Assembly (NCBI GenBank): GCA_036768485.1
Contig: JAVLUZ010000145.1
Location: 518,202-582,201 of the forward strand
Length of the DNA: 64,000 nt
Source of the DNA: Mermis nigrescens
Lineage: Eukaryota > Nematoda > Enoplea > Mermithida > Mermithidae
Direction: 5' to 3'
The notes beneath the pieces are model-generated. The model saw only the letters and a list, made by a program, of their open reading frames with translations, was not told the origin of the DNA and ran no database searches. The position numbers and the translations under genes were made by a program. This document shows, piece after piece, positions 51,105 through 62,838 of this stretch; positions within the stretch are counted from its first letter, which is position 1, and every line of letters begins with the position of its first letter.

Positions 51105-51545
51105 CAGTGTTTTTTTGTACAAGGTCCGTTTGTACATGTACAAAGATGGTGCCTAAAAGTCTTAGTACATTTCGTACACACAAATTTTCGGGTACTATAA
51201 TATGGTACAGTAGCGATTTTAGTGTGGCAAAAACAGTTGTTCGACCTTTGGTTACGTATTTTAGCAATTTCTAGGTTTCTGAGGGCAAAAATCAGTAATA
51301 ATCGTCTCAAAACGGCGCGAAGCGCCAAAAAATTTGGCATTTTTCCTTTCAAAATGCAATTTCTGAAATTATAAAGATATATAGAACACACAATTGCTCA
51401 TTTTGGCGCGGAGCGCCGAAAATTTCTGCGAATTTCGAACCTTTTTGCAGTTTTTGTCTTCCAAAAATCTTTGTACATGTACAAAGACGGTCCCCAAAAG
51501 TCTTTGTACATCGCGAAAATCTTTGCAGAATACAAAAAAACCGTG
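51105..51545 (-). mobile_element. hAT-type MITE, family A, inverted copy
   Basis: It reads family A in reverse, CAGTGTTTTTTTGTACAAGG at the left and ATACAAAAAAACCGTG at the right. The 8-bp flanks are CCTCAGGT and CCTTAGGT. Two GGCGC hairpins lie inside. Confidence 0.88.
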
Positions 51546-51885
51546 CCTTAGGTACATCTATTTGTGTAAGTTTCCTTAAATTTATGGACAAAAAAGATAA
51601 AATGTTATGCTTTACGACAGATGTTCATTGCGATCAGAACAAAATGACTGCATTCATTTTAAATAAAAATCTTTCCTTAATTGACGCTTGCAACAGACCA
51701 TCAACGTCAAATTTATCATTATATTTCATTTTTGCTCGCGCCGCGGTGAAACTGAAGTCATCGTGGGAAGTGTACTGTGTTGCTTGACATTTGAAAAAAT
51801 TGACAATGATTTCTGTCATTCCCAAAAAAAATTGCTGCATACGATTGCCTAGAAACAATTCAGCATTAGTGCCATTTCAGATACC

Positions 51886-52000
51886 TTCCTGTACAAAGTG
51901 CACCTAATGCCGTGTTAGGACTTAACACGGTGTTGGCTAGCACGGTGTTTGCACAGACACCGTGTTAAGTCTAACCCTGTATTTACAGTGGCAAGTCAAA
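51886..52000. repeat. Palindromic TTAACACGGTGT cluster
   Basis: GGACTTAACACGGTGT (about 51918) pairs with ACACCGTGTTAAGTCT (about 51958), with a second GCACGGTGTTTGC between them. It lies just upstream of the Myb/SANT-like fragment and may be the terminus of the element that carried it. Confidence 0.6.
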
Positions 52001-52180
52001 TGTGTTAAATAAGACCGTATTACGTAGAGTTAAAAAGTAAGCAGTGTAATGCAGACGTTGTAAACTTGCAAAAATCGATTGACGTTTTGACTGACTGATT
52101 GAGCTATTTTCTTTTCTCTTTACAATTTTTGTTTTCTCATTGATTTTAGTTTTCTCATTATAATATTTGATGACTGTTCA

Positions 52181-52370
52181 ATGGAAAATGATAAAAAGTA
52201 TAGGGAGCAGAACTTTTCCGCAGAAGAAATCGAATTATTGATTCAAAGCGTTTTTGAACGGCTTACCACAATCGAATAAAAGAAAACGGACGCTAAATCA
52301 TTCAGCATGAAAAAAGGCATGGAACCACACATTCCCAAGACTTTTGTGTTTGAAACTTCTAAACTCTAGC
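52181..52370 (+). pseudogene. Myb/SANT-like DNA-binding domain remnant
   Basis: ATG at 52181 opens MENDKKYREQNFSAEEIELL, then IQSVFERLTTIE and a TAA (52277-52279). In the same frame KKTDAKSFSMKKGMEP follows. N-F-[ST]-x-E-E...L......IE-[NX]-KKTDA is the signature of the Myb/SANT-like domain accompanying Harbinger-type transposons and related host genes. The in-frame stop makes it a remnant. It lies in mL46 intron 1 on the opposite strand. Confidence 0.5.
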
Positions 52371-53083
52371 AGATGCCATCACTGAATGAGGAAGACAAGA
52401 TGTCATAGGTCATCACTTTAAAACCTGCTAACTTTCAGTTTCACGATATTTAAAGTATGCAGGTCAGTCAATGGTGATCTTTTCGATAAATCTAACTTAA
52501 ATTTCATTCTTCGCATATGCTTAATCGTGAAACAAAAATCATCGTCTGGGAAATTCTTCATGGAGGGAATTCATCGCCAGGACAGGATATGACAATAACG
52601 ACTAATTTGCCCCTCCATATTCGAAACTCAGAAGTGAATAATAAAGCACTTTCCGGAAAAATGTTGTTAAAACAAGCGAAACGGGTTAAGGAAAACAAGA
52701 CTATATTATGTTAAACTTGTTGGTAAGCAAACCTCGAATGGAATAAATTCTGCCACGATTATCATAAGCCTAAAAAATACTCTGTACGCGAGGATGGAAA
52801 AGGAAGTAATTTTTTAAATCTTAGCGGCAAGGAGTAAAATAATAAAAGCGATCGGCGTCGATGCCAAAATTTTGTGAATTTGATGGTAAAAGGACCGTGA
52901 AAACTTGTAGCTATTAGATACATTTTTTGAATTTTTTACAATTTTTAGTTTGCGCATCTTGTCAGCAAAAGTCGGGGTTTATTTATACAACAATGGATCT
53001 CTCTTTTGCCATTTGCAAGAAGCAAAAAACGTCGTGTAATGATCAGACATGCACGTGAGGTTCTAAGGGTCTAGACTCTAGAC

Positions 53084-53224
53084 CATACATGGGCAGCACC
53101 GAAATTCGGGGGCAGGATGGGGTAAGTTGCCAAAAATGTTACTAAAAATATAATTATGGGGTCTATAGTAATCTGTGGGGGGTATTTCAACTTTTGGGGT
53201 ACAAATCTCTCACGCCCATGTGTG
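53084..53224 (+). mobile_element. Short hAT-like MITE, family F (141 bp)
   Basis: The ends are CATACATGGGCAGC and GCCCATGTGTG, with 8-bp flanks CTCTAGAC and GTCTAGAC. A second, right-truncated copy starts at 53233, directly after the right flank. Confidence 0.8.
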
Positions 53225-53232
53225 GTCTAGAC

Positions 53233-54102
53233 CATACATGGGTAGCAGCAAAATTCCGGGGGGTCAAGATGGGTTGAATCACCAAAAATAATATTAAAAA
53301 TAGCATTTTGGAGGGTGTACAGTAATCTGCGGCGGGTTTTTGAGGAGAAAATGACGCAAAATGAACGCCAAACCCGGATGTAAATTTAAAATTTTTTTCT
53401 AAAAGTACTTCAAATTGACCAGAAGCTGCGTAAAAACGTAGTTTTAATGCTATTTTTTGCGGTCATTTTGGCCCAAAAAACTCAGTTTTTGACCCCTCCC
53501 CATACATGCACATAGGGGAAGAGGGTAGGTATTACCCCTACTGAAGGGTTAGCCAGATGGGTACTGTCAGTGACGGATCTAGGATTTTCCTACGGGGTGA
53601 GGTTACTTAACTTTCCCAAAAACACCAAAAATAGGTCCGAAAATTTGCGCTTGACGTGCGAAATAGCGTTTTTTTCGGCGTTTTACGAAGTCTACTTTTA
53701 TTTTAAATCACTTTTAACGCAACGTTTCTCGGGAAATTTAGAAATTTTGGACAATAATTTGTAAAATAATCTACAAACTTCTTTGAATTTAGCGAAAAAT
53801 TTGGCGGAAAACTTGCTAAATTTGAGCAGAAGCTCGTTAAGAAGCTCAATTTATTGCACGATTTCCTGCATTTGTAGCACTGTTTCTGCTGTTTAAATTA
53901 GTTTGAAACCTATTCCATGAGCAAAACATGGCTCATGAATTGCCCAGAAAGTAAATAAATGTCATTAATAGGTATAATCCAGCGCGCAGCGCCGGAAAAA
54001 TTTGAGAAATTATGATCGCTGACATTACATCTCCATTCTTTATCGCGTCAACTATAGTCATTTAATAAACTAATAAACCTATTTCATTTCATTAATACAC
54101 AC
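53233..54102. other. mL46 intron 1, overlapping MITE remnants
   Basis: 53233-53340 is a truncated family F copy. 53505-53560 is one end of the 13.1/19.4-kb type. 53566-53990 begins CAGTGACGGATCTAGG, like the CAGTGGCGGATCCAGG hAT end at 9481, and carries a GGCGCTGCGCGC-like hairpin near 53984. No exon. Confidence 0.45.
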
Positions 54103-54374
54103 CTGTCTGCAATCCAGCGCATTTCATGTTCACTCAATAAGCTTTTCTCGAGCTCTAGTTTTTCTAACAAATCGGTGAAACGCCTTTGCAAGTCTGACAG
54201 CGGAGGAGCAATTAAAGCTGAACGTTCTAAACAAACGACGGATGCGATTTGCCAATTTTCATACGCCAGCTTTTGCACAGCTTGAGAACCAGCTACTGAG
54301 AACTGTCGTGAAGTATGCTGAGCAATAAATTGGCTATCACAGCGACTGAATACTCGCAGCAAATACTTAACCAT
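54103..54374 (-). CDS. MRPL46: Mitochondrial ribosomal protein mL46, exon 1 (start codon)
   Basis: mL46 is a protein of the large mitochondrial ribosomal subunit, nuclear-encoded and imported. This exon starts at the ATG at 54374: MVKYLLRVFSRCDSQF, a basic, acid-poor N-terminus typical of a mitochondrial presequence. It continues VVCLERSALIAPPLSDLQRR and EKLELEKSLLSEHEMR, matching the family's [20 protein letters not shown]...IEIERSLYSDHELR. The donor is ACAG|GTGTGT, phase 2. An in-frame ATG at 54434 would add a hydrophobic 20-residue extension and is less likely. Confidence 0.92.
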
Positions 54375-55435
54375 ATTTAAATCTGAACAATAAATGATAC
54401 CTACTAGCAAGGACAGCAAAAACAATATAGACACTACAATGTTATGAAAGGACTAAAGTGAAACTAAAATGATAACTATATCGAAAATTTAACATAAAAG
54501 GCGCACATCATTTATTTAAGTACCCCAACAAGACTCGGTTTAACCCAGAACTTTCAATAGGCGTATTTATGAACATTCGATTTTAAAAGGTGACCGTCTT
54601 TCTTCATCATTTCTGCGAATAATACGAGATATATGTATGTAGGTAGATACAATAGAACAAGAGCTAGGAGGCATTCCGCTAGAAACTGAATTTTATGTTC
54701 TTAAATCCAATATCAATGGAGTGGAGTAAAATGAGTGTACCTATATGGATTCCTACTTTTAGAAAACCGTATAACAAACGAATATATAGATGCTTCAATT
54801 TAGGTATTGTCCAACGCGTAGAAAATTTTAAAAGACAGCGTGGTAAACAAATTTGATTGAAAATCTCAATTATTATAAGAAATTCGGGTTTTACTGCAGT
54901 CCTGTTTTTCATGACTCAAAGCTTGAAAATCTGACTCAAAGCTTGAAAATCAAATATGGTATAATTTTTTGACACTAAAATATACGCAATTAAAATTGAT
55001 GGATTCGGCATGTTTCGAATTCAAAAATGTTATGCCTTACTTTAAGGAACTTTTGTATGTGGAAGAAAAATACCATTTTGCATTTAATCAGACATTTCAA
55101 TTTAGAATGTGTGGTTCATGATCAAAGAAGAATTTCGACGAAATTTCTTTATTCGAATATTATTACATAATCTTTTGATTTAGCAATTAAAAAGCTTTTA
55201 ATCAAATGGAATAATTTCTCAGAAAATGAATTTAATTTTGCTTTTTATCCTAGGCTAAATTTCCCGAAAGAAATTTAAGGATATGCTAAATTGTTTTATA
55301 AATAATGCTTTACAAACTCGGGACTCTAGGAATCGGCCGACGGTCGTTTTATTCCTCCGGACCGGAGCCATAGCTCCAGCCTCCTTTCATCTCCGGCTCC
55401 GGCCGGACGTGGAGGCCGGAGGTTAACTCAGAAAT
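54375..55435. other. mL46 promoter side and intergenic DNA
   Basis: No TATA box or divergent gene is recognised. The exact repeat GACTCAAAGCTTGAAAATC occurs twice at 54914-54949. A GC-rich palindromic block with CCGGCTCCGGCCGG lies at 55330-55430. Confidence 0.4.
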
Positions 55436-56150
55436 TTTACGTGAACTTTTTAGTGTGTATCACCCAAGGTAGTTGTATTAGTCCCACTTTATTCTTAATT
55501 TATGTTAATGACCTATGCAACTTGGATTGAATATAGTAAAATTTACCTCTTTGCCGATGATGTCAAAACCTTTGGTCCATCTTCTGATTATCATTTAATA
55601 CAAAAAGATCTGGATAATATTTATACTTGGTCTATTAATTGGCAACTTCCTGTTGCTACTTATACAAATGATATAAATCGTCTTGAAAATGTTAAGCGTA
55701 AATTTACTAAACGTCTTTTTAGTTTTCCTAGCAATTATTTCTATCTTGAATCAGTGCTTTTTGTATTCGGCAAAGATTTTTCCCGATGTACAGAGACTTT
55801 GGGGACCGTATTTGTACATGTACAAAGATTTTTGGTAAGATAAAAACTGCGAACAAGGTTTGAAATTCGTAAAATTTTTGGCGCTTCGCGTCGAAATGAG
55901 TAATTGTATATTCTATATATCTTTATAATGTCAGACATTGCATTTTGAAATGAAAAATGTCAGATGTTTCATCGCTTCGAGCCGTTTTGAGACGATTATT
56001 AGTGATCTTTGCCCTCTGACACCCAGAAATTAGCTAAAATACACTACCAAAGGTCGAACAACTCTGTTTTTGCCACACTAAAATCACTACTGTACCATAT
56101 TCTAGTACCCAAAAATTTGTGTACTAAATGTACAAAGACTTTTAGGGACC

Positions 56151-57428
56151 GTCATACGGGGCTACTTGAGACGATTTTGGATAGATTGCTTTAGGGAAAT
56201 TTGATTTATTCAGTGATAACTTGTCAGATTTTAGTAATTTTTTTAAATCACTCATAAGAGGTTCGGCTGTTAGTGTTGAAAACACTCGAATAAATTGGTG
56301 TAGTGGGGGAAAATATTTTTTTAAACAAAGTTGGTGTCTCAAGTAGCCCCCAGGTTGGGGCTATTTGAGACACCCTGTGATAAAAGTACCAGAACGATTT
56401 TTGGTGATCGTATTATTATCTCGAGTGGTTACTCGAGACACATGGGTTTTTTTTTTAAAAATTATGTCTTCTTAAAGCTTTACTTAGCAATGTATAAGAA
56501 GAGATAAATTGCATTTAAGAGAAATTGCACTAAGGCATGACAAGAAAGGCACAAAAATTTTTCTTTTGATATTTTTGGCCAGCCGTGTGCTGAGGAATTT
56601 CTTGTTTCGCTTAAAAATTCTCAATCCAGCCTTCACCAGGCAGATTATGTGGAAAAGCAGAGATAGCAACGCATTTTCGATCAAGATAGTCCTTAACAAA
56701 GTAACGAAGATAGTTCTTGGTCATCGGAAAACTCCAGTTTGCAACTAAAATAATTAAATCTTTTAAGAGAGATTCTTCTTGCACTGATAAAGCAGACGGG
56801 TGTCCTGGGCCATTCAAATGCTGGGCTTTCAAGCCAGTGTTGCACGTGAGATTCCATAAGCTGAAGCTGCATGCCTGAGTGACATACCATCTCTAAGAGA
56901 CTGTAAAGCTCCATGTAAATCTTATCTAGGATAATTTCGATAAGCGCAAGCGCCTAATTTACGCTTATAATTACGCATCTAAAAAGACAAGAGTCTTAAT
57001 GATGTTTTTTGAGCCTGTCTCAAGTAGCCCCACTTATCATCTGAATGCTAGGGCTACTTGAGACATCCAAGATATCTCGAGAAATAGTGACATGACAGCA
57101 ATGAGATAAATACCACATCAAAGTCATGAAATTCCTCGCTAGAAAAACAAAAGTAAAACTCAAGTGGTTTCATGAGGTCTTGGGAAAAATTGAAAATTTG
57201 ACTACATGAAAAATTCATCTGATTGCTCTTGACTTATGTAAACCTAGTTTTCAAGGCACACATAAAAAACTGTGAGTTGCAAATGATCCCATTAGAAAGA
57301 GGAAGTCAAACTACCTGATAAAAAATTTATTTCATAAGAAATATCTTGCAGTACATTAAATACAGCACAATCATTTTTCTATCAAGTGTCTCAAATAGCC
57401 CCTGCTGTCTCAAGTAGCCCCGTTTGAC
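56151..57428 (-). mobile_element. TIR transposon with CENP-B/DDE-type transposase remnant
   Basis: The ends GTCATACGGGGCTACTTGAG and CTCAAGTAGCCCCGTTTGAC are inverses with one mismatch. GGGACC on both sides is the clearest flank duplication; the true length could be 6 to 9 bp. GGGGCTACTTGAGAC words also occur internally near 56330-56370, 57015 and 57050. It encodes a minus-strand transposase fragment. Confidence 0.8.
56484..56832 (-). pseudogene. CENP-B helix-turn-helix transposase fragment
   Basis: Minus-strand frames contain HLNGPGHPSALSVQEESLLK, then FPMTKNYLRYFVKDYLDRK and LPGEGWIENF. After a frameshift they continue FKRNKKFLSTRLAKN. G[PR]P..LS..EE..L......G FP[LM]T...LR..V..YLD...NLPG..W...FL.RN..LS.R is the CENP-B type DNA-binding domain of pogo/Tigger-like transposases. 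The DDE domain is not recognisable in the element. Confidence 0.7.
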
Positions 57429-57938
57429 GGGACCATCTTTGTACATGTACAAACGGACCTTGTACAAAAAACACTGTCTTGAACACCTAAAGCTCCTTAA
57501 CCTACCTTCTTCAGAACTTCGTCGTCTTCACATATGTATATGTCTCATGTATCAAATTATTAACGGTTTATCTTGTATTGATGCTAATAATTTTTTATTA
57601 TTAGTTCCAGCATCACTCGAGCTGAAAATCGTCATAAACTCACGTTACCAGTTGTCCATTCTAATGCTCGCCTCAACGACTTTTACCAACGCTATTTAAA
57701 AATTTGGAACAAATTACCTGATCATGTCGTTGCTTCTTCTAACGTTGGTTCGTTCAAAAAAGAGCTGTTAAACATTTGTTTTACAATTTTATTGTATTGG
57801 CATACCTAGTTGTCTCACACTCCGTGATCCGTATGTCCTTTTGTTCAGTCGCCGCTGTTTTATCATGTATTTGTGTTTTACCGAATTCCGTACACGTTTC
57901 AGGACAATAAATATTTTCTTGTCTTGTTCTTGTCTTAT

Positions 57939-59030
57939 TTGAAGTCTAGGCCGCTAGTTTTGACTGCAAATAATATTACATTGTATCCGATCTTATTTGC
58001 AGTCTAGCCCGATAGTTTTTGACTGCAAGTAATATTACATTGTGTGCTACATTATTTGCAAGCGGACTGCAAATAATTACTGCCGAAAATAAGCAGTCGA
58101 GGTGATATCCAGGCGCGGTAAAAACCTGGAACGCTCTAGCTGCAAACCTGACGAAAATATAATAAAGCAAAAGGGTAGCAGAATTAGTGGAATGAGTAAA
58201 GCGATCCTGCTGAACCCAGTAATGCTAGGTCAAAATTTTAAAATGTCACAATTCTTGAAAAAACCTGCCATCCCCTGTACAAAGTATATAGAAAAGGCCC
58301 AAAAAAGTTGCCAGGGGCCCCTCAAAAAGAATTTTATTTTTTTTTGAACGGAAATTCATTCGGTGAAAGTATTAAAAAGAAAAAACACATAAAAAGTAGA
58401 TAAAAATACATTGTCAATGTAAACATAATACACAATGTGCATAAAACAAAGTATGTACATATGGCAGCAGGTCTAAAAACATTAAAAATAGAGCGCCTGT
58501 GTTGAAAAATCAGTGTTTACAGGTAGAAAATCCTATGTACACATGTAATAGCGATGTTTGATGCATTTTTTGTATAAAAATTTCGCGCTCTACTAGAAAT
58601 ATCACGATCAGTATACGTTCTTTCTGTTAAAACTTGAATTTCCTTCCTTCAGTGAGGCATTTTAGCCAATTCTGAACTCGCTTTTGACAATAAAACTATT
58701 AATTTATCAAATGGCGCGAAACACCAGAAAATTTTGAAATTTTAGCTCTCCAAAACGCATTTTTGCACTATAAAAACTAACCAAATCCGTGCAGAAGATA
58801 ATCGTAGTGAATTTTTGGACCAGATTGTCGATAAAAATACCGCTATTAGCGCGGTGCGGCTTAAAGATTAATAACAAGTAAGAATTAAATGAATCCGGCG
58901 CGAAGCGCCGAAAAATTTTCTGGAACGCATTCAAACATTACAAAAATAGGCTAAACTTTACTTTATGGTGTGAACGGAAAACTTGCATATGTATGTGGAA
59001 AGGAACGACATTGGTTGGAAAGAGGAGGAC
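57939..59030. other. Flank with a solo end of the 59.6-kb element
   Basis: 57943-58085 has TGACTGCAAATAATATTACA units and ends CTGCAAATAATTACTGCC, the terminus of the 59565-61298 element. 58680-58930 contains two GGCGC-type hairpins in reverse (CGGCGCGAAGCGCCG at about 58896). No gene is seen. Confidence 0.5.
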
Positions 59031-60228
59031 ATGCAAAAAGAAAGTGCGGAAAAAAATTTCATGTAAAACGGACCAATATTGGTGAAGATAGAGTTACGGT
59101 ACTTTACTTTGTCATAAATGCACTCAGATGGCAGGCAATGTAAGCGAGAATATAAATGTGGATCTGAGGTGTTTCAAAAAAGTAGGGCATCAGGAAAAGT
59201 CTGTGGCGATGTGAGCAAAAACGATTGAACAAGTTACTCCGGATATAGCTACATTAAAGTGGGGTATTTGACAGTTTACCAAAAATGTTCTGAATTTAGG
59301 CTAAAACATATTTGACTGACATTTTCAAGGTCGCTGATTACAAAAAAAGACTTTTATGGCGCAGAAAAAAATTTTTGTTTTAAAATTTTTAAATTTGAAA
59401 AAACAATTTTTTGCATGTTTTTTGCTGTCATTTTAGTTGATAAGATATGTAAAAATTCAAGTTTCTGCTTAAAAGACGCTTAGGCTTAGACTTAGTGTAT
59501 CTGAGAAGGTGATTTCCACTGCTTAGGTCGAGGTCACTCCTGCTTAGATCGAGGTATAGATGCTTGGTAGTAATTATTTGCAGTCAACTGCAGGTAATAT
59601 AGCACACGTTGTAAAATTATATGCAGTCAAAAACCAGCGGCCTAGACTACAGGTAATATAGCACACAACGTAAAATTATATGCAGTCAAAAACCAGCGGC
59701 CTAGACTGCAGGCAATATAGTACACAATGTAAAATTATATGCAGTCAACAACCAGCGACCTAGACTGCAGGTAATATAGCACACAGATATTATATGCAGT
59801 CAAGTTGAATGCTTGTTGATATGGGAAGCTGGTGCTCCGCTCGCATTTCAACCTGTAGTAGATGGTTTAAGAAGGCACTTTTATTTGAGATGGTCTGGCA
59901 GATTTGCTTTATCAATAGGGAAAGTTTTTTGCACTGCACGGGTAGCAGTTTCAATAGCTGCCCAGTCACCCATTAGTGCGGGCCAGCGTAAGCTCTGGTC
60001 CTGCATGATAGATAGTGAATAGCTGTTGCTGTTCTTGTCCTCATTCTGGGGAATTGTTTTATTTTAGTGGAAATAAAATGCTTCAAGTTTATTCGCCAAT
60101 GTGAAACAAGGATTCCGAAAAGCATTTGGAATGTTTCGGATTAGTCTCTGAAGCGTAGGAGGACTGTGACTGAGCGGGATTACCAATGTCTTAGGCTTAG
60201 GCTTAGTTATGTGCATTCACATTAACCA

Positions 60229-60332
60229 GCGCATGGGCAAAGCCTGAGATGAATGGAGCAAAAACTGTAGAGCGAGTGAAGCGAGCGGAACAATTTTTGC
60301 TCCATTTATGCCTTAGGCTTAGCCCATGTCTG
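60229..60332. repeat. Hairpin and short TTAGGC runs
   Basis: CATGGGCAAAGCCTGAG pairs with TTAGGCTTAGCCCATG, and GGAGCAAAAA pairs with TTTTTGCTCC, around a GAGCGAGTGAAGCGAGCG loop. Just upstream, TTAGGCTTAGGCTTAG (about 60191) has two to three copies of TTAGGC. Confidence 0.6.
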
Positions 60333-60369
60333 GCACCAATCTGAATCCGCAAGCATTTGCTGTCGCCAC

Positions 60370-60773
60370 CATACATGATCTTGGGGGTTTGGGGGTTTCA
60401 CCCCCGCAGAATCATTTGTCACCCCCCGCAAAAAATTTTTCACCCTCCCCCCACAATTGGCGATTTTTCAAAAGTTTCCTAAACTTACCTGAAAATTGGT
60501 AGAAAAAATGTCTTTTTAAGGGTTTTTGGCTATCTATTTGCTCAAAATCGCCAAATTTTCGGCGCTTCGCGCCATATATTGTTTTAAGCAATATATTGGT
60601 CAATTTATTCGACTTTTTTCGAAATTTTTTTCATGATTTCATGCTCTAGAAGGATAGAGTATTGTCAGAAACGCCGAAAAACGATGTTTTTTAACGCGTA
60701 CCGGCCATTTTTGGGCACAAAAAAGGCACTTTAGGTTTTCACCCCCTTAGAATTCCCATGGTGTGCATGTATG
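60370..60773 (+). mobile_element. hAT-like MITE, CATACATG family (C), intact copy
   Basis: 404 bp with ends CATACATGATCTTGG and GTGCATGTATG, and 8-bp flanks GTCGCCAC and GTAGCCAC. It has one GGCGCTTCGCGCC hairpin. It is the reference for remnants at about 4.4, 7.9, 22.5 and 33.3 kb, and sits inside the long-TIR element. Confidence 0.85.
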
Positions 60774-61298
60774 GTAGCCACACACACCATTCTTACCATT
60801 ACCTATCATATGTACCTGCTGTATAATTTTATTTCCACTAAAGTAAAACAATTCCCCAGAATGAGGACAAGAACAGCAACAGCTACGCAATATCTATCAT
60901 GCAAGACCAGAGCTTACGCTGGCCCATCAAAATGCGCTAACGGGTAGATGGGCAGCTATTGAAGCTGCTACCCATGCAGCACAAAAAAACATTCACTACT
61001 GAGAAAGCAAATCTGCCAGACCATCTCAGATAAAAGTGCCTTCTAAAACCATCTGCTACAGGTTAAAATGCGAGCAAAGCGCCAGCTTCCCATATCAATA
61101 AACACTTAACTTGACTGCATATAATATCACATTGTGTTCTATATTACCTGCAGTCTAGGCCGCTGGTTTTTGACTGCATATAATTTTATTTTGTGTACCT
61201 ACTATATTGCCTGCAGTCTGGGCCGCTGGTTTTTGACTGCATATAATTTTACGTTGTGTGCTATATTACCTGCAGTTGACTGCAAATAATTACTGCCA

Positions 61299-61400
61299 TA
61301 GATGCTTAGGTCGATGTATAGATGCTTAGGTCGATGTATAGATGCTTAGGTCGATGTGTAGATGCTCAGGTCGATGTATAGATGATTAGGTCGACCTAAA
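61299..61400 (+). repeat. 20-bp minisatellite TAGATGCTTAGGTCGATGTA
   Basis: About five head-to-tail copies. Inverted copies lie at 62847-62900 and single units near 59520-59560, as expected for the surrounding palindrome. Confidence 0.9.
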
Positions 61401-61722
61401 TTAGGTACATGTTATTCTGCATTCCACTGTTTGAATCTTCAAATGGATGGAACTTTGGGAGTAAGTTAAGAATATGGTACTTTCAGGATACTATGAAATA
61501 AACTTCAGAAGAGCGGATTTTTTCGCTCAGTACTTAGGACATGTTGAAAGAAAGCGCGGAAAAAAATTCATCCGTCTATGATCAATATTACAAAAGCTAT
61601 GGTTTCGTTAATTAGCCTCTTCTCAACCTACGCAAGCATCTACTCGACCTAAGTATTTGAAGATTCAAACAGCTGAATGCAGAATCACATGTAGATACCC
61701 AATTTACGTCAATATAAGCATC

Positions 61723-62838
61723 TATAATAATAATAATAATATTTATTAGCAATTACTGCCGTAGAAAATGCAATAGAAATTACACGAAAAAGGATATAAT
61801 AAAAGATGTCGAAGGAACGAAAGAAAGTTTATCAGCATAGCATAGTAATGGCTGAGACGTACAGGCGGATCGCGCTCACGTACGCCCCTTTAGAAACTCA
61901 TCTAAACTAAGTTTAGCAATCAAACCCTTAAAACGTTTAAGAGATTTACAAACAACAATACTTTGGGGCAGAGTATTCCAGATTCTAGCTTTGCAAAGTC
62001 GTTTTTCCTACAGTCCAAATGAAATTTGTGGATATAAAGCTTTATATCACTTACCGATCTAGTACCCCTTTCAGGTGCGAGTTCGAAAAAGTCTTCAAAG
62101 GAAAGTAACTGTCTCTTGATTATTCTGAAAGAAAAAGTGAGATCAAAATGAATACGCCGAGTTTAGAGTCTTTCAAGATTTAACAAACCCAGCTGCTCAT
62201 TGTAAGACAAGTCACCTTGTCGCCATAGTATTCTTTTTGCGAATTTACGCTGAACTTTTTCAATACAATTAATATCTTTAATCAAATAAGGGTTCCAAAC
62301 CACTGAATTATACTCCAAAATGGGTCTTACATTAACTTTAAAAGCTTTTACCATTAATTCAATATTTTTTGAGACAAAGCTTTTCTGGATCAGTGATGCA
62401 ACTCGAGAAGCTTTAGACGCAGTGTTTACACAATGAATGCTAGAAGATAGGTCATCACTAACATACACTCCCAAATCCTTAATAGATCCTTCAGAAACAA
62501 TTAAATCTTGAATACCCAGTTTGTAGTTGTTTCTAGGATTCCCACACCCAAAATACAACGTTGCACATTTACTATAACTGATTTTCAACTGCCATTTTTT
62601 GGTCCATGCATGTAATGAATCCAGATCCGATTGTAAGAGATCAGCATTACATGAAACATTAAAATTTTTGCATCATCAGCAAACAACATAATATCACTAT
62701 GTTTAATACAATCAACTAAATCATTTATAAACACTAAAACAATGTAGGCCCTAACACACTGCCTTGAGGGACACCGCTAATTACCGGTTGTGGGTTTGAG
62801 AAACAACTATTTATCTTCACCTTTTGTGACCTTCCCGC
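61723..62838 (-). mobile_element. 5'-truncated non-LTR retrotransposon, minus strand
   Basis: It contains the reverse-transcriptase landmarks SGVPQGSVLGP and, after a frameshift, LFADDAK. A 141-codon frame (62163-62588) follows with KISYSKCATLYFG, IKDLGVYVSDDLS, RPILEYNSVVWNPY and VQRKFAKRI. These are the thumb and C-terminal signatures of jockey/CR1-type ORF2. Its 3' end on the minus strand is an (ATT)n tail at 61723-61745. It interrupts the right arm of the large palindrome. Confidence 0.85.

Larger units (their letters stand above)
55752..57476 (+). mobile_element. hAT-type MITE, family A, carrying a second transposon
   Basis: The ends CAGTGCTTTTTGTATTCGG and TGTACAAAAAACACTG have 8-bp flanks TCTTGAAT and TCTTGAAC inside the retrotransposon frame. 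The family A sequence is itself interrupted at 56150. Removing the guest leaves roughly 450 bp, a normal family A size. Confidence 0.9.
55436..57938 (+). mobile_element. 5'-truncated non-LTR retrotransposon, interrupted
   Basis: The left part has TQGSCISPTLFLIYVNDLCN and, after a frameshift, LFADDVKTF, the catalytic A[DD] box of reverse transcriptase. The right part (57477-57938) has LKLLNLPSSELRRL and a C-terminal NDFYQRYLKIWNKLPDHVV. These are landmarks of jockey/CR1-type ORF2 proteins. AATAAA near the end is followed by a TCTTG-rich tail. Frameshifts make it dead. It is split by the 55752-57476 element; the reading frame resumes in register if that element and one duplication are ignored. 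Confidence 0.85.
59565..61298. mobile_element. Long-TIR element with 8-bp target duplication
   Basis: The ends TGGTAGTAATTATTTGCAGT and ACTGCAAATAATTACTGCCA are inverses. The flanks TAGATGCT (59557-59564 and 61299-61306) are identical. The arms pair for about 500 bp (59565-60083 with 60828-61298) and include three to four ~66-bp units with AACCAGCGGCCTAGACTGCA. The flank duplication is weakened because TAGATGCT is also part of the neighbouring array. No transposase. Confidence 0.8.

Noticed and set aside
60185..60215. A telomere or interstitial telomere array
   Set aside because: Only two to three TTAGGC units inside a palindromic element; too short to claim more than a resemblance.
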